Below are positions 7,254-16,593 of a stretch of DNA of 41,560 nucleotides, piece by piece. The notes beneath the pieces are model-generated. The model was not told the DNA's origin, searched no databases, and saw nothing but the letters and a program-made list of their open reading frames with translations. The stretch's first letter is position 1; each line of letters begins with the position of its first letter. Origin of the DNA: Halorubrum sp. (GTDB lineage Archaea; Halobacteriota; Halobacteria; Halobacteriales; Haloferacaceae); contig JAQCNI010000147.1 in the NCBI GenBank assembly GCA_028275105.1, positions 1 to 41,560 on the forward strand. Reading direction: 5' to 3'. The position numbers were made by a program, and so were the translations under genes.

Positions 7254-8756
7254 TCACCGCACGTGGAACGCGCCGAGCTCCCGGAGCCGCCCGGCGAGAT
7301 CGTCGCTCAGCGCGTCGCCGTCGACGCGCCACTCCCAGTTCCCCTCGACGGTCCCCGGCTCGTTGAACCGGGCCTCGCTCCCGAGCCCGAGCAGGTCCTG
7401 GACGGTCGTCATCGCGAGGACCGCCTCGGAGCTCCAGACGTCCTCGATTATCTCCCACTCGATCGCCCCCCCGCCGTCGACCCCGAGGTTGTAGTGGAGA
7501 CAGTCGCGCTGCTCGCCCGCGAGGTCCTCGTAGTAGCCGACCCACGTGTCGGTGTCGTGGGTCGACGTGTAGCCGACGACGTCCTCCGGGTAGTGCATCG
7601 GCTGGTACGGGTTCCCCCCCTCACACCAGTTCGCATACTGTGGGACCCGCATGCTGGGGAACCCGAATTCGGCCATCAGGTCGTCCATTCGCGCGTCGGC
7701 GAAGCCGAGGTCCTCGGCGATGAACGGGGCCTCCCCGAGTTCGCGCTCGACCGCCTCGAACAGGTCCCGCCCGGGCCCCTCGTGCCACTCGCCGGCCGCC
7801 GGGTCGTCAACGTCGGCCGGGATCGCCCAGTATCGTACGAACCCGAGAAAGTGGTCGAGTCGGGCAACGTCGGCGAGGTCGAACAGTCGCCGGAAGCGCT
7901 CGATCCACCAGTCGTAGTCGGTCTCGGCGAGCCACTCCCAGTCGTACACCGGGTTTCCCCACCGCTGGCCGTCGTCGCCGGGGTTTGGCGGGACGCCGGC
8001 GACGGCGGTCGGACGGTTCCCGTCGTCGAGCCGGAACGCCTCGGGGTTCGTCCAGACGTCCGCCGAGTCGAGCGCGACGTAGATCGGTACGTCGCCGACG
8101 ATCGAAACGCCCTCCTCGGCCGCGGTCGCCCGTACGTCCGCCCACTGCCGGTCGAACGTCCACTGGACGAACTCGGCAAACCGGATCTCCTCGGCGTGTT
8201 GCTCACGGGCCGCATCGAGCGCGTCCTGGTCGCGCGTTCGGAGCGGCTCCGGCCAGTCGACCCACCTTCCCTCCGGACGGGCGGCCGAGAGGGCTCGAAA
8301 CAGCGCGTATCCCGCGAGCCACGGCTCCCGCTCGCGGAACGCGTCGATCCCGCCGTCACCGTCATCCGCCACACTGCCGTCGCGTTCGGCGTCGAACCGC
8401 TCGAACGCGGTCCGCAACAGCGGGAGCTTGTACTCGCGGACCGCCGGGTAGTCCACACGATCCGTCGGGAAGTCGGGGACCGGTTCGAGCTCCGTCTCGT
8501 CGAGCCAGCCGTCGTCGACAAGTCCGTCCAGATCGATGAGGAGGGGATTGCCGGCGAACGCTGAGGGCGACTGGTACGGCGACTCGGCGCCGGACTCCAT
8601 CGTCGGTCCGATCGGACAGATCTGCCAGTAGTCGACGCCGGCGTCGCCGAGGAACGAGAGGAACGCCTCCGTGCCGTCGCCGAGATCGCCGATCCCGTGC
8701 GTGCCCGGTAACGAGGTGACGTGACAGAACACGCCGTCGGAGCGGTCGAATCGCAT
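7254..8756 (-). CDS. malQ: 4-alpha-glucanotransferase (amylomaltase, GH77)
   Basis: A cytoplasmic enzyme of 500 residues that transfers maltooligosaccharide units between alpha-1,4 glucans and so rearranges or helps degrade glycogen and maltodextrins. It begins with RSDGVFCHVTSLPGTHGIGD, the family's N-terminal signature, and keeps the three catalytic acids: nucleophile Asp301 in RLDHF, acid/base Glu348 in IAEDLG, and Asp401 in THDTDT. YGDVPIYV-like text (VGDVPIYVALDSADVW) and QRWGNPVYDW are also typical. The start is ATG 8756; seven residues of upstream in-frame sequence are not conserved-looking. It lies 60 bases downstream of the GH13 gene on the same strand, so the two probably form an operon. 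Confidence 0.95.
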   Translation of the reverse strand: MRFDRSDGVFCHVTSLPGTHGIGDLGDGTEAFLSFLGDAGVDYWQICPIGPTMESGAESPYQSPSAFAGNPLLIDLDGLVDDGWLDETELEPVPDFPTDRVDYPAVREYKLPLLRTAFERFDAERDGSVADDGDGGIDAFREREPWLAGYALFRALSAARPEGRWVDWPEPLRTRDQDALDAAREQHAEEIRFAEFVQWTFDRQWADVRATAAEEGVSIVGDVPIYVALDSADVWTNPEAFRLDDGNRPTAVAGVPPNPGDDGQRWGNPVYDWEWLAETDYDWWIERFRRLFDLADVARLDHFLGFVRYWAIPADVDDPAAGEWHEGPGRDLFEAVERELGEAPFIAEDLGFADARMDDLMAEFGFPSMRVPQYANWCEGGNPYQPMHYPEDVVGYTSTHDTDTWVGYYEDLAGEQRDCLHYNLGVDGGGAIEWEIIEDVWSSEAVLAMTTVQDLLGLGSEARFNEPGTVEGNWEWRVDGDALSDDLAGRLRELGAFHVR

Positions 8757-8816
8757 GACTACACCTGTGACGCGCACCGACTCAAGCGTTGTGTCCGCGC
8801 CCGGCGCCTGGCCACC

Positions 8817-10997
8817 TCAGTCGACGAGCGGGAGTACGGCGACATCTTCGACACGGATCCGGTCGGTTCCGTCGCCGTCGACCACGACACAGGGATCGCC
8901 GGTCACGACGTCCAACGTCCCGTGGTCGGCGTCGACGGCGACCGACGCCTCGGCCAGCGCGAAGTTGAGGACGACGACGAGCGCCTCCGCCCCCGACCCG
9001 CGGAGGAATGCGACCACGTCGTCCGGGTGTACCTCGTCTCCGTCCGCCTCGATCGGCCGCTCCGTGAGGTCCCCGCTGGCGACGTGGTAGTCGGCCCGCC
9101 GGAGGTCGCCGTCGGGCCCCAGCGCCGGTTGGTCGTCGTGCGTCGCCAACAACCGCTCGTATCGATCGCGGATCGCCGAGCGCGCGTGGTCCCACGCGAT
9201 GGGATCGCGTTGCCCGCGCTGACCGATCTCCTGGCCGGCGTACACCATCGGGACCCCCGGGAGGGTGACGGTCGCCGCACCGGCCGCGGCCGCGGCGGCG
9301 TCCCCGCACTCGACGCGATAGCGGGTCTCATCGTGGTTCTCGATGTATTGAAGGAACCCGGCGTGGTCCGGGAACCCGATCGCGGCGCGGTTCTCGACCG
9401 CGTCGAGCAGCGAGTCCGCGGGCGCGGCCCCCCGGCCGACCTGTCGGAGCTGGAAGTACAGCGTCGCGTCGAAGTGGACGTCAAACATCCCCTCGTGGAA
9501 TCGCGGGATGTAGGGAATCGTCTCGTCCATCAGCAGAAACTCACGGTCGATCGCCTTCACCCGATCGCGGAGCTCCCGCCAGAAGGAGTCCGGGACGGCC
9601 CACGCCATGTCGCACCGGAACCCGTCGACGAGTGGGCGCCACTCGTCGACGACGTCGAGGAGGAACCGGCGGACCGTCAGGTTCGCGTGGTTGAGGTTCG
9701 CGATCAGCTCCCAACCGAAGTACGTCTCCGGTTCACTCGCCGCCATCGATGCGCCGGACTTGCCGGCCCCATCGGCTTCGCCGGCCACATCGGCTTCGCC
9801 GGCCCCGTCGGACTCCGCCGATCCTGCGGTCCGCCACTCGTACCGATCCCGGTACGGCGAGTCGGGATTCCGGTACGCGTCCCGAAACCATTCGTGGTCG
9901 CGGGCGGTGTGGTTGGCGACGAAGTCGAAGAGGATGCGCATCCCGTGAGCGTGGGCGGCGTCGACGAGGGCCTCGTAATCGTCGCGGTCGCCAAGGTCGT
10001 GGGCGACGTCAAAGAAGTCGACGATGTTGTACCCGTGTGGCTTTCCGTCGTGTTCGAGGACCGGCGTGAGCCACAGCGTGTCGACGCCGAGCTCGGCGAG
10101 TTTCGGGATCCGGTCGGCGATCGCGTCGAACCGATCCCCTTCGTCGGCGTCGGTGAGCGTCCGAACGAACACCTCGTAGACCCCGGCGTCCTCGGTCCAC
10201 GCGGGTGGATCGTTGAGTCGGACCGTTTCGAATCGGGCGTCCGTGGTCTCCCCGCCGGGCGGTTGACGCCGTGCGTCGGCGTCGACCGTACCGAGACGGT
10301 CAACCGGGTCCGGATCGATGCGTTCGACCGCGACCGCGTCGGCGACGCTGACGCGCGGCTTCGTCCCCGGTTCGCGGGCGACGGCAACGCCGTGAACCCG
10401 GAGGCGGTCCGGCACGGCGTCCGTCGGGAACCGGATCCTCGCTCCGCTCTCGTGTTCCACGGACTCCCTGGCGTCGCGCGGGTTCGTCCGGCCGGCCGCG
10501 ACCGCATCGGCGACGTCGCGGTCATCGATGACGAACGCCACGCCGAGGTCGCCGGCCGCAAGCGACGACGCCGGGTTCGGGGCCGCGGTCACCCTGACGA
10601 CGACCTCGTCGCCTTCGACCGTCGCGTCCAGCCGGATCCGGGGAGGTCCGACCCCTTCGTCGACCCGCTCGGTCGCGTACGGAACCGTCGCCCGGTCGGC
10701 GTCGCGGCCACGGACCGCTTCCCCGCTCCCGCCGGCGACGTCGGCGCCCTCGTAGTCGACGGGGAACGCCCGAACGGTGAGGCGGTGGTCGTCGTCGGGC
10801 GCGTCGAGCCCCAGCCGGTACCGGCCGGAGACGTCCGGGGTGAAGTCGGTCACCGGGTCGGAACCGACCGTCGCCTCGCTGTCCGGCGGGGCGTCGACGA
10901 CCCGCCACTCGTAATCGGCCGTCGGGTCCGGGTTCCGTGGCGCGAGCTGTGTCGTCTCGCCCGTCCGGAGAAATCGCGGGGGTCCGGGGTGGTTCAT
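8817..10997 (-). CDS. GH13 alpha-amylase family glycosidase with N-terminal domain
   Basis: An intracellular alpha-glucan hydrolase of 726 residues, with no signal peptide. Residues 1-265 are beta-rich and Ig-like (ADYEWRVVDAPPDSEATVG), probably a carbohydrate-binding or accessory domain. The (beta/alpha)8 barrel starts near residue 270. It holds DFVANH (358-363), the nucleophile Asp463 in GFRCDMAW, Glu492 in LLMDETIPYIP and Asp556 in ENHDETR. The C-terminal beta-domain ends in RVEDVAVLPLVD. The layout resembles maltogenic amylase or cyclomaltodextrinase, but the exact specificity is not readable. An 18-bp triplicated repeat adds an acidic Gly/Ala loop at residues 391-423, between barrel elements. 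It is upstream of malQ and divergent from the GH15 gene. Confidence 0.92.
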   Translation of the reverse strand: MNHPGPPRFLRTGETTQLAPRNPDPTADYEWRVVDAPPDSEATVGSDPVTDFTPDVSGRYRLGLDAPDDDHRLTVRAFPVDYEGADVAGGSGEAVRGRDADRATVPYATERVDEGVGPPRIRLDATVEGDEVVVRVTAAPNPASSLAAGDLGVAFVIDDRDVADAVAAGRTNPRDARESVEHESGARIRFPTDAVPDRLRVHGVAVAREPGTKPRVSVADAVAVERIDPDPVDRLGTVDADARRQPPGGETTDARFETVRLNDPPAWTEDAGVYEVFVRTLTDADEGDRFDAIADRIPKLAELGVDTLWLTPVLEHDGKPHGYNIVDFFDVAHDLGDRDDYEALVDAAHAHGMRILFDFVANHTARDHEWFRDAYRNPDSPYRDRYEWRTAGSAESDGAGEADVAGEADGAGKSGASMAASEPETYFGWELIANLNHANLTVRRFLLDVVDEWRPLVDGFRCDMAWAVPDSFWRELRDRVKAIDREFLLMDETIPYIPRFHEGMFDVHFDATLYFQLRQVGRGAAPADSLLDAVENRAAIGFPDHAGFLQYIENHDETRYRVECGDAAAAAAGAATVTLPGVPMVYAGQEIGQRGQRDPIAWDHARSAIRDRYERLLATHDDQPALGPDGDLRRADYHVASGDLTERPIEADGDEVHPDDVVAFLRGSGAEALVVVLNFALAEASVAVDADHGTLDVVTGDPCVVVDGDGTDRIRVEDVAVLPLVD
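9763..9816. repeat. 18-bp in-frame tandem repeat inside the GH13 gene
   Basis: Three copies of about CCGGCCCCATCGGCTTCG start at 9763, 9781 and 9799, with small differences. In the protein they give the repeated ADGAGE / ADVAGE pattern of the barrel loop. The unit is divisible by three, so copy number can change without breaking the gene. Confidence 0.9.
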
Positions 10998-11225
10998 ACG
11001 CCATCATCGACGCCCGGGGTCTTCGGTTTTGCTCCCGGCGTGACGATGGCGACGGTGCCGTCGATTCGGGTCGCCGGGGACGGCTCGAACGGTCGGATCG
11101 AGCCTTGAACGCCGTGACATCCCCGATGACGGCAGATCACGGCGGTTCCGTCCCGCGGTGAACGGGGATCCCAACCGTTTGCTCGGTTCGTCAAGGCTTT
11201 TATTCTCGCGGCCGGCAAGCATATC
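10998..11225. promoter_or_regulatory. divergent control region between GH13-malQ and the GH15 gene
   Basis: The 228-base gap holds the promoters of both glucan-degrading units. CTTTTATT at 11197-11204 is the TATA box of the plus-strand gene, 22-29 bases before ATG 11226. On the minus side only the weak GCAAAACC near 11028 fits. A shared regulator of both units is plausible, but I see no clear operator palindrome. Confidence 0.5.
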
Positions 11226-14200
11226 ATGCGACTGCGAACCGCGATTACCGAACATAAACGCCGCCGCGGGGATCGGTATCCCGCGGAGCGCCGGACGGCC
11301 GTCGGCGCGTTCACCGGTGTCGGCGGCCGGCTGATCCACGTCCGCCCCGACGGCGCGGCCCACGACTGCTCGTACGCCCTGTCCGGCGTCGGCGGTGCGG
11401 ACCGCCTCCGGCTCGGCGTCGCCGCCGGCGGCGGAGTCCGATGGTTCGACGAACTCGACACGACCCGCCAGCACTACGACGGGGACACCCCGCTCGTCGA
11501 GACGGAGTACGATGCCGGGCGATACACGGTCCATCAGTTCGACCTCGTCGTCGACGGCGCCCACCTCACCCACGTCGAGTTGCGTGGCGCGCCGCCGGCC
11601 GACGCCGACCTCGTGGCGACGTGTGCGTTCGCCCCGGAGATGATCGAGGGACGCGTCGGCAACCTCGTCCACGAGGACGCTGGCCCGGACGGCGGAGCGG
11701 TCGTCGAGGTGTACCACCGCCGCGAGCACGGCTTCCTGGCCGCTTCGACGGGGCTCTCGGCGGCACACGGTCAGCGGCAGGCGACGGTCTCGGAGCTCCT
11801 CGGCGAGGACCACGGCGGGTTCCCCAACCGCGGGGAGATCGACGAGCGGGAGGACTCCCGGCTCACCCCGGACGTCGTCGTGAGGGCTCCGTTCGAGCGG
11901 GACGCCCGGACCGAACGGGTCACGCTCGCGACTCGGGCGGTCGTTGACGGGGCTGACGGCGAAGACGGGAACGGGACCGAGGGGACGGACCGTCGCGTTG
12001 ACCGGATCGACGAGGGAGCGGAGCGCACCCGCCGTCTCGACGGGGTCGCGGGTACCGCGATCGAGTACGACGACGCCGATGCGTTTCGAACGGCGGCCGA
12101 CCGGCTCGCCCCGACGGTTCCGGAGGGGACGCCCCGGCGGTCGACGGTCGCGAGCGATCTCCGCGCGCTCGACCTCCTGACGGCCCCGGACGGCGGCCGG
12201 ATCGCCGGTCCCGAGTTCGACCCGTTCTTCTCGACCTCCGGCGGCTACGGGTACACGTGGTTCCGCGACGAGGCGGAGGCGTCGACCGCGCTGTCCACCG
12301 CCGCGGCGTCGTTCGACGTCGACGCTGACGGGCGGCTGCTCGACTCCGCCGTCTTCCTCTGTCGGACCCAGGACGCGGACGGAAGCTGGCCCCATCGGGT
12401 CTGGGCCGACTCCGGCGAGGTCGCTCCCGGCTGGGCGAACGACCGGATCGAACGGGCCGACGACGCCGGGCCGAACGACCAACTCGACCAGCCGGCGTCC
12501 GCCGTCACGTTCCTCGCCGAACTGCGGCGGACGACCGACCTCCCTGAACCGCTCCGCGACCGGATCGACGAGGCGATCGCCGACGCGGTCGCGTTCCTCC
12601 GCCGGACGACCGAGGACGACGGGCTCCCCCGACGCTGTCAGAACTGCTGGGAGAACGCCCTCGGCCGGTTCACCCACACCGGCGCGGCGTATCTCCAGGC
12701 GTTTGCGGCCGTCGCCCGCGCACCCGTCGACGACGACCTCCGGGACGAGGCGGCACGCGCGGCTGACGCCGCCGTCGAGGGACTTCGAGACCGCTGGATC
12801 CCGGAACTCGAGCGGTTCCCCCAGCGTGCGAACGGCGAGGATCGGGACGACCGCCCCGACGCGAACACGTTCGCGCTCGCGAGTGCGGCCGCCGAGTACG
12901 ACGCGCTCGCGGACGAACGGCCGACACGACGCTCCGGTTCAGCCGGCCGGCCGGATGGTGGCCGCGACGGCAACGCCGTCGTCGACGCCGTCGACGCCGT
13001 CGACGCCGCCGTCAGCAACGATGCCGACGGGAGCCTCCCGCCGATCCCCGAGAGCGTCGACCTCGATGCCTTCGTCTCCTCGGTTGCGACACACGTCCGG
13101 ATCTCGATCGACGCCCTCAACCGCGAAACGGAGAACGTCGAGGGACTAATACGGTTCGTCGGCGACGACTGGCGCACCGCCGAACAGGCCGGCCCGAAGG
13201 TCTGGTCGATCGCGACGCTGTGGGGCTCGACCGCCGCCGCGACCGTCGGCGCCCTTGTTGAGGACCGGGGCGATGACCCGACGCAGCTGTTTGCGGCGGC
13301 ACGGCGGCTCTACTCGCTGTGTGAACCCGACGGGCCGTTCGCCAATAACGTCGGACTGCTCGCCGAGCAGGCGTTTGACAACGGCGACCTCGATAGTGCG
13401 ACGCCGATCGCGTGGGCTCACGCCCTCCGGATGGCCGCGACGGCGACGCTCGCCGAACACGGGGCGCTGCCGGTGCCCCACGACGAACCGACCGGCCCGG
13501 AGGCGCCGCGGTGGACGACCGGCCGAAAGTTCGGGGTCGGGACGCCGGCGGACCACGGAGTTGATGACCCCGTCCCCGTCTGGTTCACGCTGACCGAGGG
13601 GGCGCTGACTGAAGCCCGGTTCCCCCGAATCGACGTGATGAACCTTCGGACGTTCGACTTCCTCGTCGCCGACCCCGAGACGGGCCACACGGTCCGAACG
13701 TTCGACGACACGGGCCCCGCGCCCACCGCGGAGACGATCACCCGGTCGACGGCGCCGAGTGACGACGCGGCGCTCGCGTACACCCAGACGATCCGGGAGA
13801 GCGGCGACGGCCACGGCCACGCGTGGACGCTCACCGTCGACTACGCCGTCGACACGACGGGGAACGCCATCCTTGCCGACGTCGAATTCGAGGGAACCCG
13901 CGAGTACGACGTGTACGCGCTGGCTGACACCACCGTCGCGAACGTCGGGGTCGACGACCACGGGACCCGCGTCGGCGACGACGGGTTCCACCTGCTCGCA
14001 CGCCACGAACGGGACGGGAGACTGCCGGGAAAACTCGTCGACGACGAGGGGGGCCCCTTCGAGGTCGCGGCGTCGATGACGACGACCGGCGGGTTCGACT
14101 GGGCGAGCGCCTACGCGGCCGACGACGACGCGCTCGACGCGCTGTTCGCCGATGGCGACCGTGGGTCCGGGGCCGACGAGGCGACCGGCAACGTCGTGCT

Positions 14201-16055
14201 CGCCGGGCTCGTCGGCGGCGGGACCGTCATCTCGGGGACGGTCGCGCTCGGATTTGCGGAACGCGCCGACACCGCAGCCGCGCTCGGGGCGGCCGAAGGT
14301 GCGCTCGCTCGCGGCTTCGACGACGTCGCGGCGGCGTATGCCGACACGTGGCACGACTGGCTCGCCGGACGGGAGCTCCCGGGGTCGGTGACGGGCGATG
14401 ACGACCTCGAAACCCAGTACCGGTTCGCGCTGATGACTCTGGCAGCCGTCGAGGACAAACGTCACGACGGCGCCGGGATCGCCAGCCCGTCGGTGCCGTG
14501 GGGGGAGACGGAATACGCGTTCGACGAGCGGGGCTACGGCTACAACTTCGTCTGGTCACGGGATCTCTATCAGGTGTTCACGGCCCTGATCGAGGTCGGC
14601 GAGGTCGAGCGGGGCGCCAATGCCCTCGCGTACCTCTACAACACCCAGCAGGACGAGTCGGGGTTCCTCCCGCAGAACACGTACATCGACGGCCGGACCC
14701 GATGGGGCGGCGAGCAGATGGACAACATCGCGTACCCCGCGGTGATGGCGTGGCAGCTATACGAGCATGGCGTGACGCCGGGAGACGCCGAGTACGCGTA
14801 CGACCAGATCCGACGGTCCATCGGGTACGTTACGCGGAACGGCCCCCAGACCGCTCAGGAACGCTGGGAGGAGGAGGCCGGCTACTCGCCGTCGAGCATC
14901 GCGGCCGAGATCGCCGGGCTGTGCTGTGCGGCCGCGCTCGCGATCGCCGAGGCCGACCGGATCGAAGGGGGCAATGGCTCCGACGGCTCCGGCGCCTCCG
15001 ACGGCTCCGGCGACCCCGACGCCGCGGAGTCCCCGAGCGACCCGGCCACCCCCTCCGAGTTGCGCGCGGACGCGCTGGCGTGGCTCGCGCTCGCCGACGA
15101 CTGGACGGACCGCGTCGAGGACTGGTGTGCGACCGACACCGGCTCGGACCGCCACGCGGAGACGCCGTACTACCTCCGTATCACCGCCGACGGGGACCCG
15201 AACTCGGGCCGTCCGCGGACGATCGCCAACGACGGGCCGACGTACGACGAACGGGAGATAGTCGACGGCGGGTTCCTCGAACTCGTCCGGCTCGGCGTGA
15301 AACCCGCCGACGACCCGATCGTCCGCAACTCCGTCTCGGTCGTCGATGACTCGATCCGCGTCAATACCCCGCACGGCCCCGCATGGTACCGGTACGTCGG
15401 CGACGCGTACGGCGAACTCGGCGCCGAGGACCCCGGGGGGCCGTGGGCCGGTGCCGGCAACGGGACGGGCCGCCTTTGGCCCATCTTCACCGGCGAGCGC
15501 GGCGAGTACGAGCTCCGCGCCCGCGCCGACGGCTCCGACGCCTTCGGCGGGACCGACGAGGCCGCGCTCGAACCGGCCGCCCTGCTCGACACGATGGCCG
15601 GGTTCGCGAACTCCGGACGGATGCTCCCCGAACAGGTGTGGGACCGCGAGCAGCCGACCGAGTACGGCTGGGAGTTCGGCGAGGGGACCGGCGGGGCGAC
15701 CCCGCTCGCCTGGACGATGGCCGGGTTCATCCGGCTGGCACACGGCGTCGACGCCGGCGAACCGATCGAGACGCCGGCGGTCGTCCGCGACCGATACGTC
15801 GGGAGCGACCGACCGGATGGCCCGGAGCTTACGGTGACGGCCGACCGTTCGGATGGCGAGATCATCGTCTCCGGCGAAACCGACGGCGAGCGGGTCGCGG
15901 CGTACGCCGCCGCCGGGTCCGCGATCGCAACCCCGGCCGACGGCGAGTACGACCTCCGGCTCGACGACACCGACGTCCACACGGTCGTCGTCGCCGCCGC
16001 CACCGGCGACGACTTCGCGGCGGCGGGGACGACGGTCGAGCGAATCCGGCTGTAA
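11226..16055 (+). CDS. giant tandem GH15 glucoamylase / glucodextranase-like protein
   Basis: A 1609-residue protein without signal peptide, expected to release glucose from alpha-glucans in the cytoplasm. It is built as two GH15-like halves. Half one (about 1-770) has a beta-sandwich start (YALSGVGGADRLRLGV), the subsite motif GYGYTWFRDE (341-349) and QNCWENALG with Glu476. Half two (about 775-1609) repeats the plan: beta-domain (VPVWFTLTEGALTEARFPRI, typical of glucodextranase), GYGYNFVWSRDL (1104-1114), an acidic ERWEEEAGYSPSS region up to Glu1228, and LPEQVWD with the likely general base Glu1469. The first half has AGPKVWS where EQVWD is expected, so it may be inactive or altered. Single GH15 proteins are usually 600-1000 residues. 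Low-complexity linkers occur near residues 560-600 and 1250-1275. Confidence 0.9.
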   Translation: MRLRTAITEHKRRRGDRYPAERRTAVGAFTGVGGRLIHVRPDGAAHDCSYALSGVGGADRLRLGVAAGGGVRWFDELDTTRQHYDGDTPLVETEYDAGRYTVHQFDLVVDGAHLTHVELRGAPPADADLVATCAFAPEMIEGRVGNLVHEDAGPDGGAVVEVYHRREHGFLAASTGLSAAHGQRQATVSELLGEDHGGFPNRGEIDEREDSRLTPDVVVRAPFERDARTERVTLATRAVVDGADGEDGNGTEGTDRRVDRIDEGAERTRRLDGVAGTAIEYDDADAFRTAADRLAPTVPEGTPRRSTVASDLRALDLLTAPDGGRIAGPEFDPFFSTSGGYGYTWFRDEAEASTALSTAAASFDVDADGRLLDSAVFLCRTQDADGSWPHRVWADSGEVAPGWANDRIERADDAGPNDQLDQPASAVTFLAELRRTTDLPEPLRDRIDEAIADAVAFLRRTTEDDGLPRRCQNCWENALGRFTHTGAAYLQAFAAVARAPVDDDLRDEAARAADAAVEGLRDRWIPELERFPQRANGEDRDDRPDANTFALASAAAEYDALADERPTRRSGSAGRPDGGRDGNAVVDAVDAVDAAVSNDADGSLPPIPESVDLDAFVSSVATHVRISIDALNRETENVEGLIRFVGDDWRTAEQAGPKVWSIATLWGSTAAATVGALVEDRGDDPTQLFAAARRLYSLCEPDGPFANNVGLLAEQAFDNGDLDSATPIAWAHALRMAATATLAEHGALPVPHDEPTGPEAPRWTTGRKFGVGTPADHGVDDPVPVWFTLTEGALTEARFPRIDVMNLRTFDFLVADPETGHTVRTFDDTGPAPTAETITRSTAPSDDAALAYTQTIRESGDGHGHAWTLTVDYAVDTTGNAILADVEFEGTREYDVYALADTTVANVGVDDHGTRVGDDGFHLLARHERDGRLPGKLVDDEGGPFEVAASMTTTGGFDWASAYAADDDALDALFADGDRGSGADEATGNVVLAGLVGGGTVISGTVALGFAERADTAAALGAAEGALARGFDDVAAAYADTWHDWLAGRELPGSVTGDDDLETQYRFALMTLAAVEDKRHDGAGIASPSVPWGETEYAFDERGYGYNFVWSRDLYQVFTALIEVGEVERGANALAYLYNTQQDESGFLPQNTYIDGRTRWGGEQMDNIAYPAVMAWQLYEHGVTPGDAEYAYDQIRRSIGYVTRNGPQTAQERWEEEAGYSPSSIAAEIAGLCCAAALAIAEADRIEGGNGSDGSGASDGSGDPDAAESPSDPATPSELRADALAWLALADDWTDRVEDWCATDTGSDRHAETPYYLRITADGDPNSGRPRTIANDGPTYDEREIVDGGFLELVRLGVKPADDPIVRNSVSVVDDSIRVNTPHGPAWYRYVGDAYGELGAEDPGGPWAGAGNGTGRLWPIFTGERGEYELRARADGSDAFGGTDEAALEPAALLDTMAGFANSGRMLPEQVWDREQPTEYGWEFGEGTGGATPLAWTMAGFIRLAHGVDAGEPIETPAVVRDRYVGSDRPDGPELTVTADRSDGEIIVSGETDGERVAAYAAAGSAIATPADGEYDLRLDDTDVHTVVVAAATGDDFAAAGTTVERIRL

Positions 16056-16121
16056 CGCCTCGACCCGTCCGCTCACTCCTCGATCACTCCCTTTCGTTGT
16101 CCATCCCGAACCCGACCCGTC

Positions 16122-16586
16122 TCAGCCGAGGGCAACGACGCCGATGTCGTGTGTTTCGGTTTCGGATCCGCCGTCGACGTCGACGGGGATTTCGACGGTA
16201 CCGCCGACCGACTCGCGGATCGTCGCCCGCCACTCGGCGACGGCTTCCGCGTGTCGCTCGCGGCGAGCCGCCACGTCGGCGTCGGGAAGCTCCGCCGCCG
16301 TCTCGTCGGCTTCGGGATATTGTGGTGACGCCTCGACGAGGTCGGCCGCGTCGATATGGATCGGCCCGTCGGGCGCCCGGCCGCCGCCCTTGGGGGACTC
16401 GTCCACGCTGTGGATCCGGGCGCGCATCCGGCCGGAGTACGGCGGCGTTACCCGGAGGACCACCCGCCGGTCGGTCCGAAGGGTCGCTTCCAACGCCTTG
16501 GCCACGTCCTCGCGATGAACTGCGACCGACCGGATCCGTGTCGGATCCGTCTCCGGTTCGTCGGCGTCGCCGGTCGAGTTACTCAT
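16122..16586 (-). CDS. hypothetical haloarchaeal protein coupled to mutS-like gene
   Basis: A 154-residue soluble protein starting MSNSTGDADEPETDP at 16586. The core reads IRSVAVHREDVAKALEATLR, VVLRVTPPYSGRMRARIHS, GPIHIDAADLVEASPQYP and a long helix (VAARRERHAEAVAEWRATIRE), an alpha/beta fold I cannot name with certainty (perhaps DUF8009). The start lies seven bases after the stop of the MutS-family gene, so translation is probably coupled and the product may act with it. It converges with the GH15 gene 66 bases away. Confidence 0.75.
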   Translation of the reverse strand: MSNSTGDADEPETDPTRIRSVAVHREDVAKALEATLRTDRRVVLRVTPPYSGRMRARIHSVDESPKGGGRAPDGPIHIDAADLVEASPQYPEADETAAELPDADVAARRERHAEAVAEWRATIRESVGGTVEIPVDVDGGSETETHDIGVVALG

Positions 16587-16593
16587 CACCGGA

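Noticed and set aside
14757-16076. Long open frames antisense to the GH15 gene (also 13146-14465 and 11004-12677)
   Set aside because: They are the complement of a well-supported enzyme and show the usual shadow text; no start signals or motifs.
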